Shown: positions 1-11,993 of the stretch, piece after piece
Numbering within the stretch: position 1 is the first letter of the stretch
Layout: the number at the start of each line of letters is the position of its first letter
Assembly (NCBI GenBank): GCA_037074705.1
Contig: CM073590.1
Span: 217,898,746 to 217,962,745 of the forward strand
Source: Zhengitettix transpicula
Lineage: Eukaryota > Arthropoda > Insecta > Orthoptera > Tetrigidae
Direction: 5' to 3'
DNA length: 64,000 nt
Program-made: the position numbers and the translations under genes
The notes under the pieces: model-generated
Seen by the model: the letters and a program-made list of their open reading frames with translations, nothing else
What the model was told of the DNA's origin: nothing
Databases searched by the model: none

Positions 1-2
1 CT

Positions 3-188
3 TCTGTAATTGACCTTGGTGTTAAAATTCGGATTTCTGTAATTCAGGTTATTACTTCTGGCTTTTCGTATTTTAAGGTTCCTATTGTTGCTTGGAATTA
101 CGTTAATTATTTTTGTAAGTTAAGAGATCTACGGATTATTAAACCAATTATTAAGCTTTATAAGGATGCCTTAATTAGTGAGTACTGA
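3..188 (+). other. Open frame running in from the left edge, unidentified
   Basis: Reading frame 3 is open from the window edge for 61 codons and ends at a TGA at 186-188; the other two forward frames are stopped almost at once. The predicted peptide is rich in Ile, Val, Tyr and Lys and I do not recognise a domain in it. A GTAAGT at 115-120 could be a splice donor but lies inside the open frame. It could be the end of an exon or of a transposable-element protein that begins outside the window. Open frames of this length are expected by chance in this amount of AT-rich DNA, so this is only a marker for the edge. Confidence 0.15.
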
Positions 189-319
189 TTATAAAACTAT
201 TTGGAATATTTTTTTAAAAAGGTCTGCTCTATTGCTAAGATATAAATTTGAAGAAATGTCCTTATTGTTTAGAAAATTTAATTTTTAGGCTTCGAAGTAG
301 TATGCTATCATCGAGAGAG

Positions 320-720
320 TTTCTTTAACCATATCTGAAAGAAGAAAATCTTATTGATGGATTTATCAAAATATTCAAAATCTTGTTTTGACTTCTTCAG
401 CTCCATATCAAAACAATGGGTAGATCCGCGAATAACTTCATCTTCTGCATTGGGGTAAGAAGCGTGGTGGTCCCACTGCGGTTCGCTGATCCGGCATTTC
501 TTCCCGACGCTCGGTTCCTCTGAAAGGGACGCTCTTATCACCGATAAACTGGCAGCCTTTTTGCTCCCCCTTCACGTTGGAGCCATTTCGCAGCCTCATA
601 TCGCGGTGACAAGGAGCCCCGTGATTGATTGCCCTTGCTCGAGCAGGTAAGCCTGTGTTGACGAGCCATCCGGCCCACTAGCTTTCGTTTCCTTCGCACC
701 AATCTGTTCCCTCCAAAAAA
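320..720. other. GC-richer unique island with overlapping minus-strand open frames
   Basis: This block has much higher GC than the DNA on either side and looks like complex, non-repetitive sequence. Two minus-strand open frames (77 and 106 codons) overlap it in different frames. Neither has a domain I recognise, and the longer one runs on into AT-rich DNA. A pyrimidine-rich run ending in CAG occurs on the minus strand near 335-345 and could be a splice acceptor. The block may be a regulatory island, a decayed repeat or part of an exon. Confidence 0.25.
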
Positions 721-2018
721 TTGCAGCTTTATATAAGACTTTAATAAATTGTATGGGTAAGGAAACTTGCAGAAAATTTTGTTCTTCTCAGAGAGCTTCG
801 CAACTTGTGATATTTCCTCTCCGTGGAGTTGGAGTGTAGTTTTGAAACCTGCGTCCAAAAAGTTTCATCGAATAAAAACTGTATTTTGGAAAAATTTAAT
901 AGTGTACGTACGTATAAGGTTTTATTTTATTCTACTCATGATAACGGTTAATTTCTTTTAGGTGTATATTTAATCAGATGTGGAAGAGGTAATCTACCAT
1001 AAATTTGGAATGAAAGAGGTATCGGGATACAGAATCTATTTTCGTGTGAATATTTGAAATTTCTACACGAATTTTTAATGAAAAATTGAGATATACTCAT
1101 AAAATCTGTTCGTAAATTGTTTGGATAGGAAAAATTGCTGAATATTTTATTCTTCCCAGAACATCTCAGCTCCGCACCGAGTCACTATTCAGTTTTGAGA
1201 AACATTAAAGAATTTTTTATATTTTTAAGATAATATGAATTTATTATGAGTAAGTATTATCGAAAATAGACAATACTTTTATGATTTTCAACCGTTTGAA
1301 TAGGTTCCTAGATGTTAAAATAAAAGTTTAGGAGCAATTTTTGTTCAAAATTTAATGCTAATTTAATATAATTTTTCCTTAATAAATAAATACGGTCTCG
1401 TCATTTATTATTAAAATTAAGTACCTCATAAATCAGAAACTCTCATTAGTTTTTCGCCTATTAAAGATGAACTATAATATTAGCTATTTAATATTTAGGA
1501 TTAAATATTTTATAAAATTAGTGGAAATTGGCCAACATTAAGAATTTAAAATTTGCATACTTTAATTAAAATACATCGAAACGCTTCTTTCGTTTGATTC
1601 GGGGCCTCATCAGACGTATAAAAACGGTTATTTGAGAAACAGTGAAAAAACACAATACAAGGTCGAATCCAAGACAAATAGAATAAATAAATTATAATTT
1701 GGATGCTTACATTATTAAAAATAAAAGGAAAATATGTTTTAAATTTGAGTAAAATAGTTAAATGAAAAAATTATATCTCCTCCATCAACTACCGTGGCCA
1801 AAATTAGAGTAAACAATATAAATCAAACACTTCACAAAGCTTGCATTATTGTAACTTCATTTTTAAACTCAAGAATTAAAAATTCAAAAATGCAAGAATA
1901 GATATTTTAAACTCATAATTATACAGAATCACAAGTTTTTACTCTCATTTAGGCGACGGAAGTTAATGGAGGACATATTATTTATTCACTTTCTTTTACT
2001 AATTAGATAAAATGAAGT

Positions 2019-2245
2019 GATCACCTGAATACCACACGACGTTTCTACAAACCTTATTCCTTTCGTCAGGTGATTAGAAACACGAGACCCGTGAGTGCCA
2101 CAACCACTCAATCCAGTTGACGAACTCAAAAGCACGGCTCTTGTGTTTTTTCACATCTGAGGAAGCTAAAAATGATTCCAGACGCGTTGTATGGTATTTA
2201 TATCAACACTTAATTTTGTCTGTGACTTGTATATTTTATCTAATT
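2019..2245. repeat. Foldback/MITE family A, copy 1
   Basis: The left end carries the family motif ACGACGTTTCTACAAACCTT followed by a TTTCGTCAG segment. The right end carries GGTATTTATATCAACACTT and the TTTTGTCTG motif found at the outer ends of the copies near 8.5 and 20.0 kb. A 9-bp inverted pair (TCAGGTGAT and ATCACCTGA) closes the left terminal segment. No coding capacity is visible, so it is a non-autonomous element. Confidence 0.65.
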
Positions 2246-2261
2246 ACAACTGATACCCTGC

Positions 2262-2670
2262 GTTGTCCGGGTTGTCTTAGTTAGACTCATCAATATCCAT
2301 TGGACTCCTATACAATTTGTTTTGTTTTATTATTATATAACACGACTCCACTCCTACCCCTAAGGTTGCCTCCATCCAATTAACAATGTGGTATCAATTA
2401 TTCACAGACAAGATCGGAAAAAAACACTATCAATCTCATTAACCCCAAAAAAATATTTATTCGACGAAAATATCGGCCTTTTTAGCATGTTTGAAAATTT
2501 CCGCCCCGTACAGTCCCACAACTGGCGGTGGTAATTGTCTCTCACCCCCACAGTGTTTGTTTCCGGGTCACAATATACACGTGTACGTATTTTTCTCCGT
2601 CGGTGTAGAAAGTGGAACAAACACACACACAAAAATACACACATACAGTCTATTTTATTTTTTAAGAAGA
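2262..2670 (+). repeat. Interspersed C-rich repeat family B, copy 1
   Basis: Successive blocks match the copies near 38.9, 52.8 and 57.3 kb: CACTCCTACCCCTAAGGTTG, a segment containing CGACGAAAATATCGGCC, a CCGCCCCGT block, and the shared 3' landmark ACAGTCTATTTTATT. The alternating C-rich and AT-rich blocks are characteristic. Short open frames over it are shadows. The class is unknown; no protein-coding domain is seen. Confidence 0.65.
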
Positions 2671-2729
2671 TTATATTTCAAAACAGATGTATTATATTTT
2701 CATTTAAACTGTTTCGTTTAAATTTATAA

Positions 2730-4180
2730 TATATTTTAATTCTTTTTTAATACAATAAGTAAACATTTTATACTTCATTTATTTGTTTTGGATTCATTCT
2801 TTGTTTTAAATCATATTTCTCAAATAATATTGTAGATACGCCTAAAAAGACCTGTAACCAGAGGGAAAAAACGTTAGGATGTTGTTTTGTTAATATATGT
2901 AACGTCTTATTCTGACTGTTGGCCAATTCCCGCCAATTATACTTAATATAAGTCACAATTAGTTTCATTTTCCTTAAACTGGATAAAAATGTAGCCTGAT
3001 TGTAATGAACTTATTAAATGCGACTTAAGTCTCAACATGTGAATATGTCGTTACTATAAAGAGTATCACTGACGGAATTGACTTCAAATTTTGTGTTTTT
3101 ATGCTAAAAATCCTGTTCAAATGCAAGATCTGAAATCAATCCTATGCACTGACACTTAATAAATACAGTTTGTGTCAGCTCCTGTTTTCGACTGTAGTCT
3201 ATTTTTATGATGGAGTCTTTGAGTCGATAATTTTTTCAATATATTATAGTATTTTTAATTGTTCCTCGTTAAATCCCCGAGAATATTCTGACAAACGTCA
3301 ACTATGTCTTAAGGAAGTAGAAATGAACTCAGTAATAATTCAAAGTCCCCTCTATTCAGTTTTAGTCGATCAGACTACAGTTGGTCTTATGAAAAGCTAA
3401 TATGCAATGCAAATTCTTACCCCACCTCAAACCTGTTAAACAAATGTACCGAAGAACCAACGGTTTGGCAGAATTTAATTGAATTATTCCACCCTGTTCA
3501 AAGGTTTTTTTTCTTTACCGTATTTTTAATTTAACATCTCTTATCTTTTTTAAAATCTAGATGCTCGAATGGGGTTTTCTAATTAAATACTCATAAAACG
3601 TAACGGACAAAGCTAAAATTCTTTCGCATTGAAAATAAATAAATAATTAATCATAAAATACTAATCATAATTGTATAATGATATATATAAATATATATTC
3701 TGACAATTGAGAAAAATAATAAATAAATAAACATCAGCTAATTTTAAGTCGGAAAAAATAATTTGTGAATGTAAAATAAAACGTTTCTTATCGATCTTAA
3801 AAATGTTATTCTAATCATTGTAATTGTTTTGTTCTTTTTGTAGTTTTAATCTTGAGGTCGCAAAAGAAGCGATGAAATGTTGTTTAATTTTACATTAATT
3901 AATTATTTTTTCTCACTTAAAATTGGCTGATTTTTATTTATTTATTGATAATGATTGTAATAATAACAACTTATTTTAAATTACTTGCGACACGTATTTG
4001 CACTTCCGAAGCAGAGGCAAAACCTGAGTCTACTGCCGCTAACAGGAACTAAAAATGGAACACTGCAGAAAAACGACATGGGAAATATTGTTAACAAACG
4101 GCTCGCGTAATGAGAAATGAAAACAGTTTCCTCTTTCGCAGGAGAAGTTAAGAGGCAGAAGGGTGATGTTGACATTTGCG
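2730..4180. other. AT-rich stretch with no recognisable feature
   Basis: Apart from short A/T runs and small AT palindromes near 3680 I see no gene, RNA or clear repeat here. Short open frames have no recognisable domain. Confidence 0.5.
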
Positions 4181-4839
4181 ATGGAAGAAAAGCGCGGTCG
4201 ATGTGAGTGGGAGAGCCATTACAGTTCGGAGTCCTGAGCTAAGAGTTAACCCAATACACGCTCAAACACACACACACGAAAACAATTTACCTTCGCAGTT
4301 ATGCACCGATTAAGTCCATTAGTACTAATAGTTAACCGATTCTCGACCACTTCTGAAATACAAGTTTAAAAACACGTTAACATAGACTAGTTTTAGTAAC
4401 AAACGAATCAGATGAAAATGATTATTGACAAATAATTTACTTTAATACTAAACAAAAATCGTATATTGTTGACTAATATAAAAAGTAAAGATATTAAAAA
4501 TAATATGTTTTGTTTCACAGGTAAATTTTTGTGGAGATATAAAATTTACAAAAATTCAAAATGTATCTTTCACGGTCCTGATAAAAGTGTACATGACGTG
4601 AGAAACTGTATACAGCATTAATGGATAAACCGATCACGAATTTGTATAAATAAACAAACTTATATTGTAGTGATTAAATTAATTTGTTAAGGAATTAATT
4701 TTAAAATATTTTTTCTTTAGGATTATTTAAACATCATAGGAAAGAACTTGCGAAATGTATAGCAGCTCCTGTTAATCAAAAAAGGAGTGATCGAGCAGCT
4801 GAAGTATCTGTGACTTAACCCATAGAAAGAGGTCACTGA

Positions 4840-5130
4840 AACATATCGAGAATCTTCGAAAACCGCCAATCGTTTTTTCGGCGGAGAAAGGACGCCGAAA
4901 GGTGAATTTTTCGCGGAGTCAGAGTCTGTAATTAAGTGGAGATTGAGAGGTGAAGTAAGAAAGTGATGAGGCGGACCTCGTGTGAGGTAGATGAACGAGC
5001 AAGTAGAGAGCGAAAGGTGACGTAATGGGGTGAAAGAAAAGCGGTAAAGCAGTGGTTTAGAAGATTTCCTGTGATGATGAAGTAGCTCGTGGAAGACATC
5101 ACGTAGGTTGTCTCAACTGCAAGGTACAAA
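4840..5130. other. Purine-rich, GC-richer island
   Basis: The plus strand is strikingly rich in G and A. It begins with a small hairpin-like CGCCAATCGTTTTTTCGGCG. No long open frame or domain is visible. It may be a transposable-element 5' region or a regulatory island. Confidence 0.2.
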
Positions 5131-5789
5131 TTTTCCCTTATTTAAAATAGTATCTGTTTCCTGTCTTTAATTAATATATAAATATAATATTTGAATTTTA
5201 AATATCTGATTTTTTAAAATCATCCTATGTTTTCTGAAAATTAGTTAGATCCTTATTGGCGATTTCAGATCAGCTATTAGATATTATTGCAGACAAACAC
5301 TAAATCTGGTATTTGAAAATTCTTTCAATAATTTAATGCGTACTTCGGAGCTTTTATTGCGTGAGGTGCATTAAGATTAAGACGGTTGCGTTTTTATTAT
5401 TAACGATTTATAGTCACATTAAACTATTTGTAATTAGTGACTTACATATGTTATGTCATGCTTTGTTGTAGAACATATGTTTGATGCATTGAAGAAAAGT
5501 TAGATCAAATTGTAATTTTTAGTGGAAAGATAAAAAAATAGGTATTATACTAAAAATATGCTAAAGTTTGTTGCCCTGACCGATAAAAATGAGACTTAGT
5601 ACCGTGAATATCAACTACTTAACTGACAATAATTCCATAATAGAGAGTAACTTAAGACATTATTTTAATCTCATTAATTTATACCTGCCATCTAGCGAAG
5701 TTCATATTCACTGGAGACCTCTTACTTACTCTCATGATGAAATTAATTGAAATACAAGGTTGTTTCACGATGAATTTTAACATAGAAAG

Positions 5790-6250
5790 CCTGTGAAAAC
5801 TGTTCTCTTGCAGGTAAACCTTTCTAGAGAGTTGGAGGGCGCTACATTTTGGAATGCCTTCTCCTCCCTATGGGTTTTGAACTAAGGTTTCCCACAAGCC
5901 AAGGCACCTCGGTCAGTTTTGAGAGATGCATGTTCCGGGGTCGCAGACCTTGGGCATACAGTAAGAGTTGACCGCAATTCGTATTGGGAATAGTCGGCCA
6001 GCTGCCTCCTAAACTGGTCAGGCACAGAGAAGAGTTTCCCTCTCCCACAATTTGAAGGGAGTGTGACAAGTACGAAATTCCCAATCTACCCGTTGCAGGG
6101 GATTACCCTGCATCACTTTTAGGCGAATTTCCGGGTAGGATTCCTTAAAACTACAACCCGGAAGTCTTAGTTAACCCCTCTTTGTCTACCTTTTCGCATA
6201 CCCCCATCTAATCCCTTCATATACTATTAAAGGGAGTGGCCAACGCGTGG
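5790..6250 (+). mobile_element. Retroposon family C, long copy 1
   Basis: This is a nearly full copy of the most abundant repeat in the window. It aligns along its whole length with 45805-46310 (plus strand) and 18190-18645 (minus strand). Landmarks are a start with GCAGGT.AACCTT, then GAACTAAGGTT, TGTTCCGGGGTCGCAGAC, GAATAGTCGGCCAGCTGCCT, GGCGAATT.CCGGGTAGGA and a final segment with ATTAAAGGGAGTGG. There is no credible protein-coding capacity. Copies share a 3' end and vary in 5' length, as non-LTR retroposons do. Confidence 0.75.
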
Positions 6251-6599
6251 ATTATCTTCAAAATGAATTTTCAAATCGCTATTAAATGGGGTTTTCACCA
6301 CTTTTATTACCTTTCGAAAAGATGATACAGAAAATAAAGAATAATTCAGTATATAAATAATAATGTGCTATATATGGTGGCGAATTGACTTTCACATACT
6401 TATTTAACTAGTAAAATAGGCCACGAATGCCGCATCACAAATCATTCCTCAATAATCGTATATTCCCATTTAAATAACACATTTCTCTGCGCCCACATAT
6501 CCTTCTATCGTGCATCGTGTGTCGAAGTACTTGACTTTATGCGTTGTTGCATAAACAGAGCACCATTAATCTCTAGAATGAATACGCGTTCACGCCTAA

Positions 6600-6980
6600 A
6601 TGCCGTACGGTAGTTATTATTACCATCGCGACGAGCGGAGGTCTCTCACGCAACACTAATATCACATTTTTAGCGCTGAGCCCTTAAAAAACATAACACG
6701 CCTCGTGACAGCAATAATTCATCCGGGAATTTTAATTTGCGTTGCTGCCGCCAGGTAGCAGTAAAACAGGCGTGGGCGAGAATTACCGTTGTCGGAGGAT
6801 GGATTTGTAGCGAACCTAGGCTGGAATACAGAATGCGAATTAAGTGGCGTCGCCCGTGAATGTAGATTACACCACGGTGGTACGATACGCATTTTAGAAC
6901 AACAATTAACTCCTCTGACACCTATTAAAGGTGCTTATAATTCAGCCACTCGGGATGGGATACTTAGACTTATATTTGTA
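6600..6980. other. GC-richer unique island
   Basis: Complex, non-repetitive sequence in an AT-rich surrounding, with open frames of about 80 codons on both strands and no recognised domain in either. A TAATTC/GAATTA-rich part is followed by short GC-rich words. The pattern suits a conserved regulatory element better than a gene, but conservation cannot be tested here. Confidence 0.25.
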
Positions 6981-7929
6981 ACGAAAATAACGAATCAATT
7001 AGTAAGAAATTTCATAACATTTTCTAAAAATAATTAGAAAATTTATAAATCATATTCGGATATTCCGTTACATGTCATGTTGTGTTTATATTAAAATAAA
7101 ATGAGTCAAAAATCTAGTTTAGAAGTTTAATGGAGAAGAAATAACTTATTAACTTTGAATACATACGTTTAACGACAAAAGAGGCATGATACATTAAATC
7201 TCAATGGGAACTATTTTATCAGGCAGTTTATTTTAACTGAAGTAAGTTCATTGATGAAAAATTATTATGTCTAAATTTGTTAGTTCTGTTTCTAAAGTCT
7301 TCTAAAAAGTAGGTGGTTTCATACCTGAGCTATAAAATTTTAAGTAATCCTATTTTATCGTGATAATGAAAGTAATGCAATAAGTTTTACTTATTAAAAT
7401 TAATTTTATAATTTAATTAACGGTTGTTATAAAAATAAAAATGTATCTAACCGGTAGTTATTTATCCATTTAATACATCACGCATTTTTTTTAAAAATAA
7501 CTGACCCATTTTCTAAATATTTGTTTCTAAAGTAACGTATAATTCATAGTATAAAAAATGTTAAAGCTGTATCGCATATTCCATAGTCTATAATAAACCG
7601 TTCAAAATAATATTCTGATTCGTCATCAAAACGGGTAAGAATCAGAGTTGTCTACAGAATAAATACAATTACATTCCGTTTATTTCCAAGAAAACCTTCG
7701 CATTTGACTCTATCAAAGAAATAAGTTCAATATCTAGAAACTTTGAGAATCAATTTTAGTCCTGCAAGCACATTTTGTGTTTCTATTTAATATAGACTTT
7801 TTATTTATCTAATTAATGATTAATAAAGCGACTAATATATTTTAAAACACAGAACAATAATTGTAAATATACCAAGAACCAATATTTTATAAAACAAATT
7901 ACGACGAAGAATGGACTAAAATTTAATGT

Positions 7930-8160
7930 AGCGACAGTATAGTTCATGGGACATTTACCTCTCATCCTTAACAGATGCGGTTATTGCGGGAAACCCACAG
8001 CAACCCTTAAGTGAAGAGGAGAAATAAGAACAGTAGGGTGGGGATTCTAGAAGGGGCGCTAAACTACTTAAGTGTTTAGAAGCAACTCGTGAAGTAGGCT
8101 GATCCGCCGAACATACACAACGCGCTAATTAAAAGAAAGCGGGGAAAGTGGGGGAACACT
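7930..8160. promoter_or_regulatory. Candidate regulatory island
   Basis: The segment holds ATGCGGTTATTGCGGGAAACC, which contains a Runx-like TGCGGTT word. A homeodomain-type CTAATTAAAA lies about 130 bp downstream. It is purine-rich on the plus strand and free of open frames. The regulatory role is inferred only from motif content and from the contrast with its flanks. Confidence 0.2.
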
Positions 8161-8479
8161 TGTCAATATATATAGGATAATTATTTAACCTAAAATTGGT
8201 ATATAAGATACAGAACACCTTTATGCAAAAAAATTATCCTTACATGCATTTTCCAACTTTTTCATCAATGCATATCATTAGATTTCCATTAGTAAATTTT
8301 TAAAATAAACACACAACTTAATTCTATTTGAAGCATAACACTTTTGCGTAACATTTAATTTTTTTTTTGCAATACAAATAACAAAAATTGTTCTCGAAAC
8401 TTTTTATCATTTGTTTATATTAAAATGAAAAATTTACGTCTGATAGAAAATAATGAATAAGAAAAAGAAGAATAAGAAA

Positions 8480-8775
8480 ATATTCCCTTGACTAATATAA
8501 ATAAATGAATAAGAAAGATAGACAATTCAGACAAAAAAGTGATAATATAAATACCACTAACGTTTCTGGGATCCTTGTCTCTTTCGTCAACTGCAGTTTA
8601 AAGCTTTTGAGTTTTGTCAACTGACAAGCGTAGTTGTGTCGCTCTAGGCTCTGCCTCTCACTTGACGAAATGGACAAGGATCCCAGAAACGTTGTGTGGT
8701 ATTTATATTATCACTTTTTTGTCTGAATTGGCTATCTTTCTTATTCATTTATTTATATTAGTCAAGGGAATTTTT
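8480..8775. repeat. Foldback/MITE family A, copy 2 with long inverted arms
   Basis: Two arms of about 120-130 bp are close to perfect inverted copies of each other. The outer ends read ATTCCCTTGACTAATATAAA and the inner ends carry AACGTTTCTGGGATCCTTGT. A centre of about 60 bp separates them. Both small open frames over the element are shadows. The structure is that of a non-autonomous foldback element; target-site duplication could not be fixed by eye. Confidence 0.8.
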
Positions 8776-8799
8776 TCTCTACTTCTCAGTCCTTCAAAA

Positions 8800-10160
8800 G
8801 TTTTAAAACGCCAATATACAGATTAAAATGTTTTTACCAGCTACGTTTGAATTTTTATCTACAGACAAATAACAAATTCTGGAATTGAGTTGAATTAAGT
8901 CAGGAAATCATTATAGTGTATTTTGACTTTTGTTTTATTTATATTTCCCATTTATATAATTAATTTGCTCGAATTTTGAATTATAAAATTATTTAGGTAA
9001 ATTAGTTAACTTGAAAATTCAGACAATTGTTATTAGATAGTTTTCATACTCTCTTGAAAATGGGCTCGCCATCTTAGTAAACCAAAAAGTTCTATTTTAT
9101 GTTTGAAATTTCTGATTACTATAGATAAACGGTATTGTTATATTTACCGTAACTTCTACTTCGTTTAATTTAATGCTTGCGTTACCACGTTTACTGTTTT
9201 TTGTTTATATCCAATTCATTACAGTTGAAATTCAGATTAAAATTAACCTCTATTTCTGTCAATACGAAAAAACTTATGGATACAATATATCCATTAGTTA
9301 TAAATTTTAACAGCAGCATTCGTCGTTTTTTACCGACAAATTCATCTGAGGCTGAGGGCCAGAACAATTCGGATAACACTCAACAATAGTTACATATATT
9401 GTTAGAACGATCTTTTATACTTTTAAAAATCCAGTAATAAATAGACAGGAACAATATTATTATTTTAGTAAAATAGACCACCGCCAAAAGTAAAAAATTA
9501 GAATTTTCGTTTTAAGTTAGAAGATGAAAACATGTTGAGGTTAGTACGACATGTTAATTGTATTTGTAAAATATTTTATTTATCTTTAAATCTATTTTAG
9601 CTCTGTTCTATTTCTTAAACGTTATAAAATATGAATAGTTACTAGGAAGAAAGGAGAAATAATTTGAAGAAACTATCTATAGTCTTAAAGTACAAATTAT
9701 ATTTAAAAAACTGATTCTGGTTTTATGTACTTAAATGATTCATGAGTAAATTACCCAATCGCAAATTAAGTAGAAATTTAGTTTTATAATTTTATTTTGC
9801 AATTTACAATTCCTTTCCCTAGTTGATATCTTTATTTAGATCAATAAATAATTGAGTAGATATTTGTAAGGCCCAGCTTATCTGACGTCGGACATTAATC
9901 CTAATTAAACATGTATAAATTAATTTGACTACTTACATATTGTATATCCTGAAATGAATTCCTTCCTATATTTTGGTTAATGGCTTGTAGTTGTCTTTTA
10001 CTGTAAGTAATATAATTTTAGACTGCGTTAAGATTAAACTGGTATTTCCATGTAAATTTTAAAATGATAAAATAAAACTACACTATTTTCTCAATAGTAA
10101 ATAACAATTTGTTATTTTTTCAGTCTATAATAATCGGAACTATACATGAAGTATTTTAAT
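8800..10160. other. AT-rich stretch with no recognisable feature
   Basis: Nothing supportable is seen except overlapping sense and antisense open frames of about 60-70 codons at 9177-9389, which have no recognisable domain. Confidence 0.5.
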
Positions 10161-10179
10161 ATGGCCATTTAACCTCGTT

Positions 10180-10620
10180 TCGGTCAATAAAACGACTTTT
10201 AAGAATAAGACGGAAAATAGCTGCTTCTTCATTGGAAGAAACAGGCGATGAGAATGTGTAATTACAGGGTTCCATAAGACGGAAGCCACGAACTCGCTGC
10301 TTGACGTTTGCGTCTCAGCGGAGACCGATAGCTTTTAACTAATACGCCGAATGGGAGACGAGGAGTTTCCCTTTAGACTTAATGCAATTATGTGTCTGTG
10401 GCAGTTTAATCAAACATTTAAACGAAATTGCATTTGCAACAGCCCTTGGCCACGCTATTATTTGCAATTTAAAAGTAATTTAAACGGATTTCCGTTTTTA
10501 ATTTCACGTACCCTATACTCTCTTTCAAGTGGAGAAAAAAAACTGGCCCCTTTATTCTTGAAATATGGCCTGTGTCTTTATTCCTCAAGTTAATTTCTTT
10601 AATAAACCGCCTAGAAATTT
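10180..10620. promoter_or_regulatory. Candidate conserved noncoding island
   Basis: A 440-bp island of complex sequence combines GC-rich words with many homeodomain or POU-like words (TTTAACTAAT, TGCAATTATG, ATTGCATTTGCAA). An 80-codon open frame crosses it without a recognisable domain. The mixture resembles deeply conserved enhancers of developmental genes; this is inference from pattern only. Confidence 0.25.
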
Positions 10621-11258
10621 CCAAATAAACCACAGTTTACTTAAATGAAACTATTACGTTATTCCGTCATTAACCTTCATGGTGAGATTTTAAGTATGTA
10701 TCCCTTGCACCGATATCAAATAAACCTTGACACAACTTGCATATTTCTAAAGATTTCCATCACGTGATGTGCGAAAAAAGAATTCTAAATGTAATATTTT
10801 TTTTAAGAATGCACCACATACCTACACATGTTGAACTGAAAACACGTATCATTGTATATAATTTTACTTCATATAGGATTAAGGCCGAATAAAATTCCAA
10901 AAGCTTCTGAAACAATCGACTGACAATACAATAAATTTTATGGCTGCAAAACAGGATTTCCTTTAAATATAAATATTTCTTTAAAAGTAAGAAGAAACCA
11001 TCAAATATAACAATATTTATTTATTTGATATATAATATGAATAATACAATCGCTATAACGGTTCATTTAACATAAAATAACATTTACAGTTTATAAAAAT
11101 TTATCGATGCTAATTTTTAGATGTTGTATAATTAACTTTAAAAATAAGATATTGAACTTAATCACACTATATAATTAAAAGTTTTTATTTCACGTATATT
11201 CTTTTGAATTAATAAATCAATTATCGAGCTTATAGGACTCTTAATTTTTTATTTATAG

Positions 11259-11562
11259 CGTAACGACGTTTCGATACATGTCTTCTTAAGATATTATCCT
11301 AAATTTTACAAAATTAATTGTAGTGAATCTGATTCCGGAAGAACCTATATTGGTCAGACAAAACGTGCATTAGGAACTATACTAAAAGAACGTAAGAAGA
11401 ATTGCAGAAGTCACGAATCATAGATTAGAAGAAAATCTTGAGTTTGTTTGGTATAATGTTGAGGTGTTGGATAATAAACAAAATTTATATAAACGGAACC
11501 TATCTGAAACGATAAAGTTACCAAAAACTCGCTCAATTCGGATAAAGAAACAATTAAGTTAA
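11259..11562 (+). pseudogene. Penelope-like element GIY-YIG endonuclease remnant
   Basis: From 11259 one frame reads through YKINC, then RTYIGQTKRALGT and LKERKKNCR to a stop at 11421-11423. The neighbouring frame continues with HRLEENLEFVWYN, VEVLDNKQNLYKRNLSETI and a basic end, stopping at 11560-11562. The order Y-K-I-x-C, then YIGQT-x-R-x-L, then a basic helix, then LDN...Y+R...SE.I, is that of the C-terminal GIY-YIG endonuclease of Penelope-like retroelements. In an intact element it would nick DNA for target-primed insertion. At least one frameshift and an internal stop show that it is dead. I could not find the reverse transcriptase upstream, so the copy appears 5'-truncated. This is the clearest protein fossil in the window besides the mariner pair. 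Confidence 0.85.
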
Positions 11563-11920
11563 GCAATCTTTACAACTCTTTATTTTTCTAAATTGTTAAA
11601 TTTATTTTATTAATATAAAATATATCTGTAAGTTGTCCTTTGTAAATGTTACCATTTGTTGCAAATTTACTCATAAGTGAATTTATTAAAGTTACTGAGG
11701 GGCGAGGAATATCTTGCTGTTCGGAGAAACCCTCCCAAGGTCACAGGTTTGATATTAGTTAATTTTTAGATATCAATCTCGTTGGTGTTAAGTGAATTTT
11801 CAAAAACTTTGTGTACTTATTAACATTTTTGTTGTTTTTAGTTCCAAGTTTGTTATTATAAATAGGTAAATTGTTCGTTTTATGTTTAGTTTAGTTTGTC
11901 TTTTTTTCCTTTGTACAATT

Positions 11921-11921
<1 letters not shown>

Positions 11922-11988
<67 letters not shown>
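11922..11988. repeat. Compound microsatellite (CT)n(TA)n
   Basis: About 14 CT units pass directly into about 20 TA units. The low-complexity open frames over it on both strands (Ser-Leu, Tyr-Ile and Arg-Glu runs) are artefacts. Confidence 0.97.

Positions 11989-11993
<5 letters not shown>

Noticed and set aside
1560..1690. An additional foldback family A copy
   Set aside because: It shares only a short CGAAACG.TTCTTTCG-like word with the family; too weak to call.
8540..8700. A functional hammerhead ribozyme in foldback family A
   Set aside because: Core-like words occur, but the stem is not directly adjacent to them and no proper helix III with a cleavage site could be drawn; kept only as a structural observation.
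8492..8826. Two opposed open frames of 61 and 70 codons
   Set aside because: They are shadows on the arms of a foldback element.
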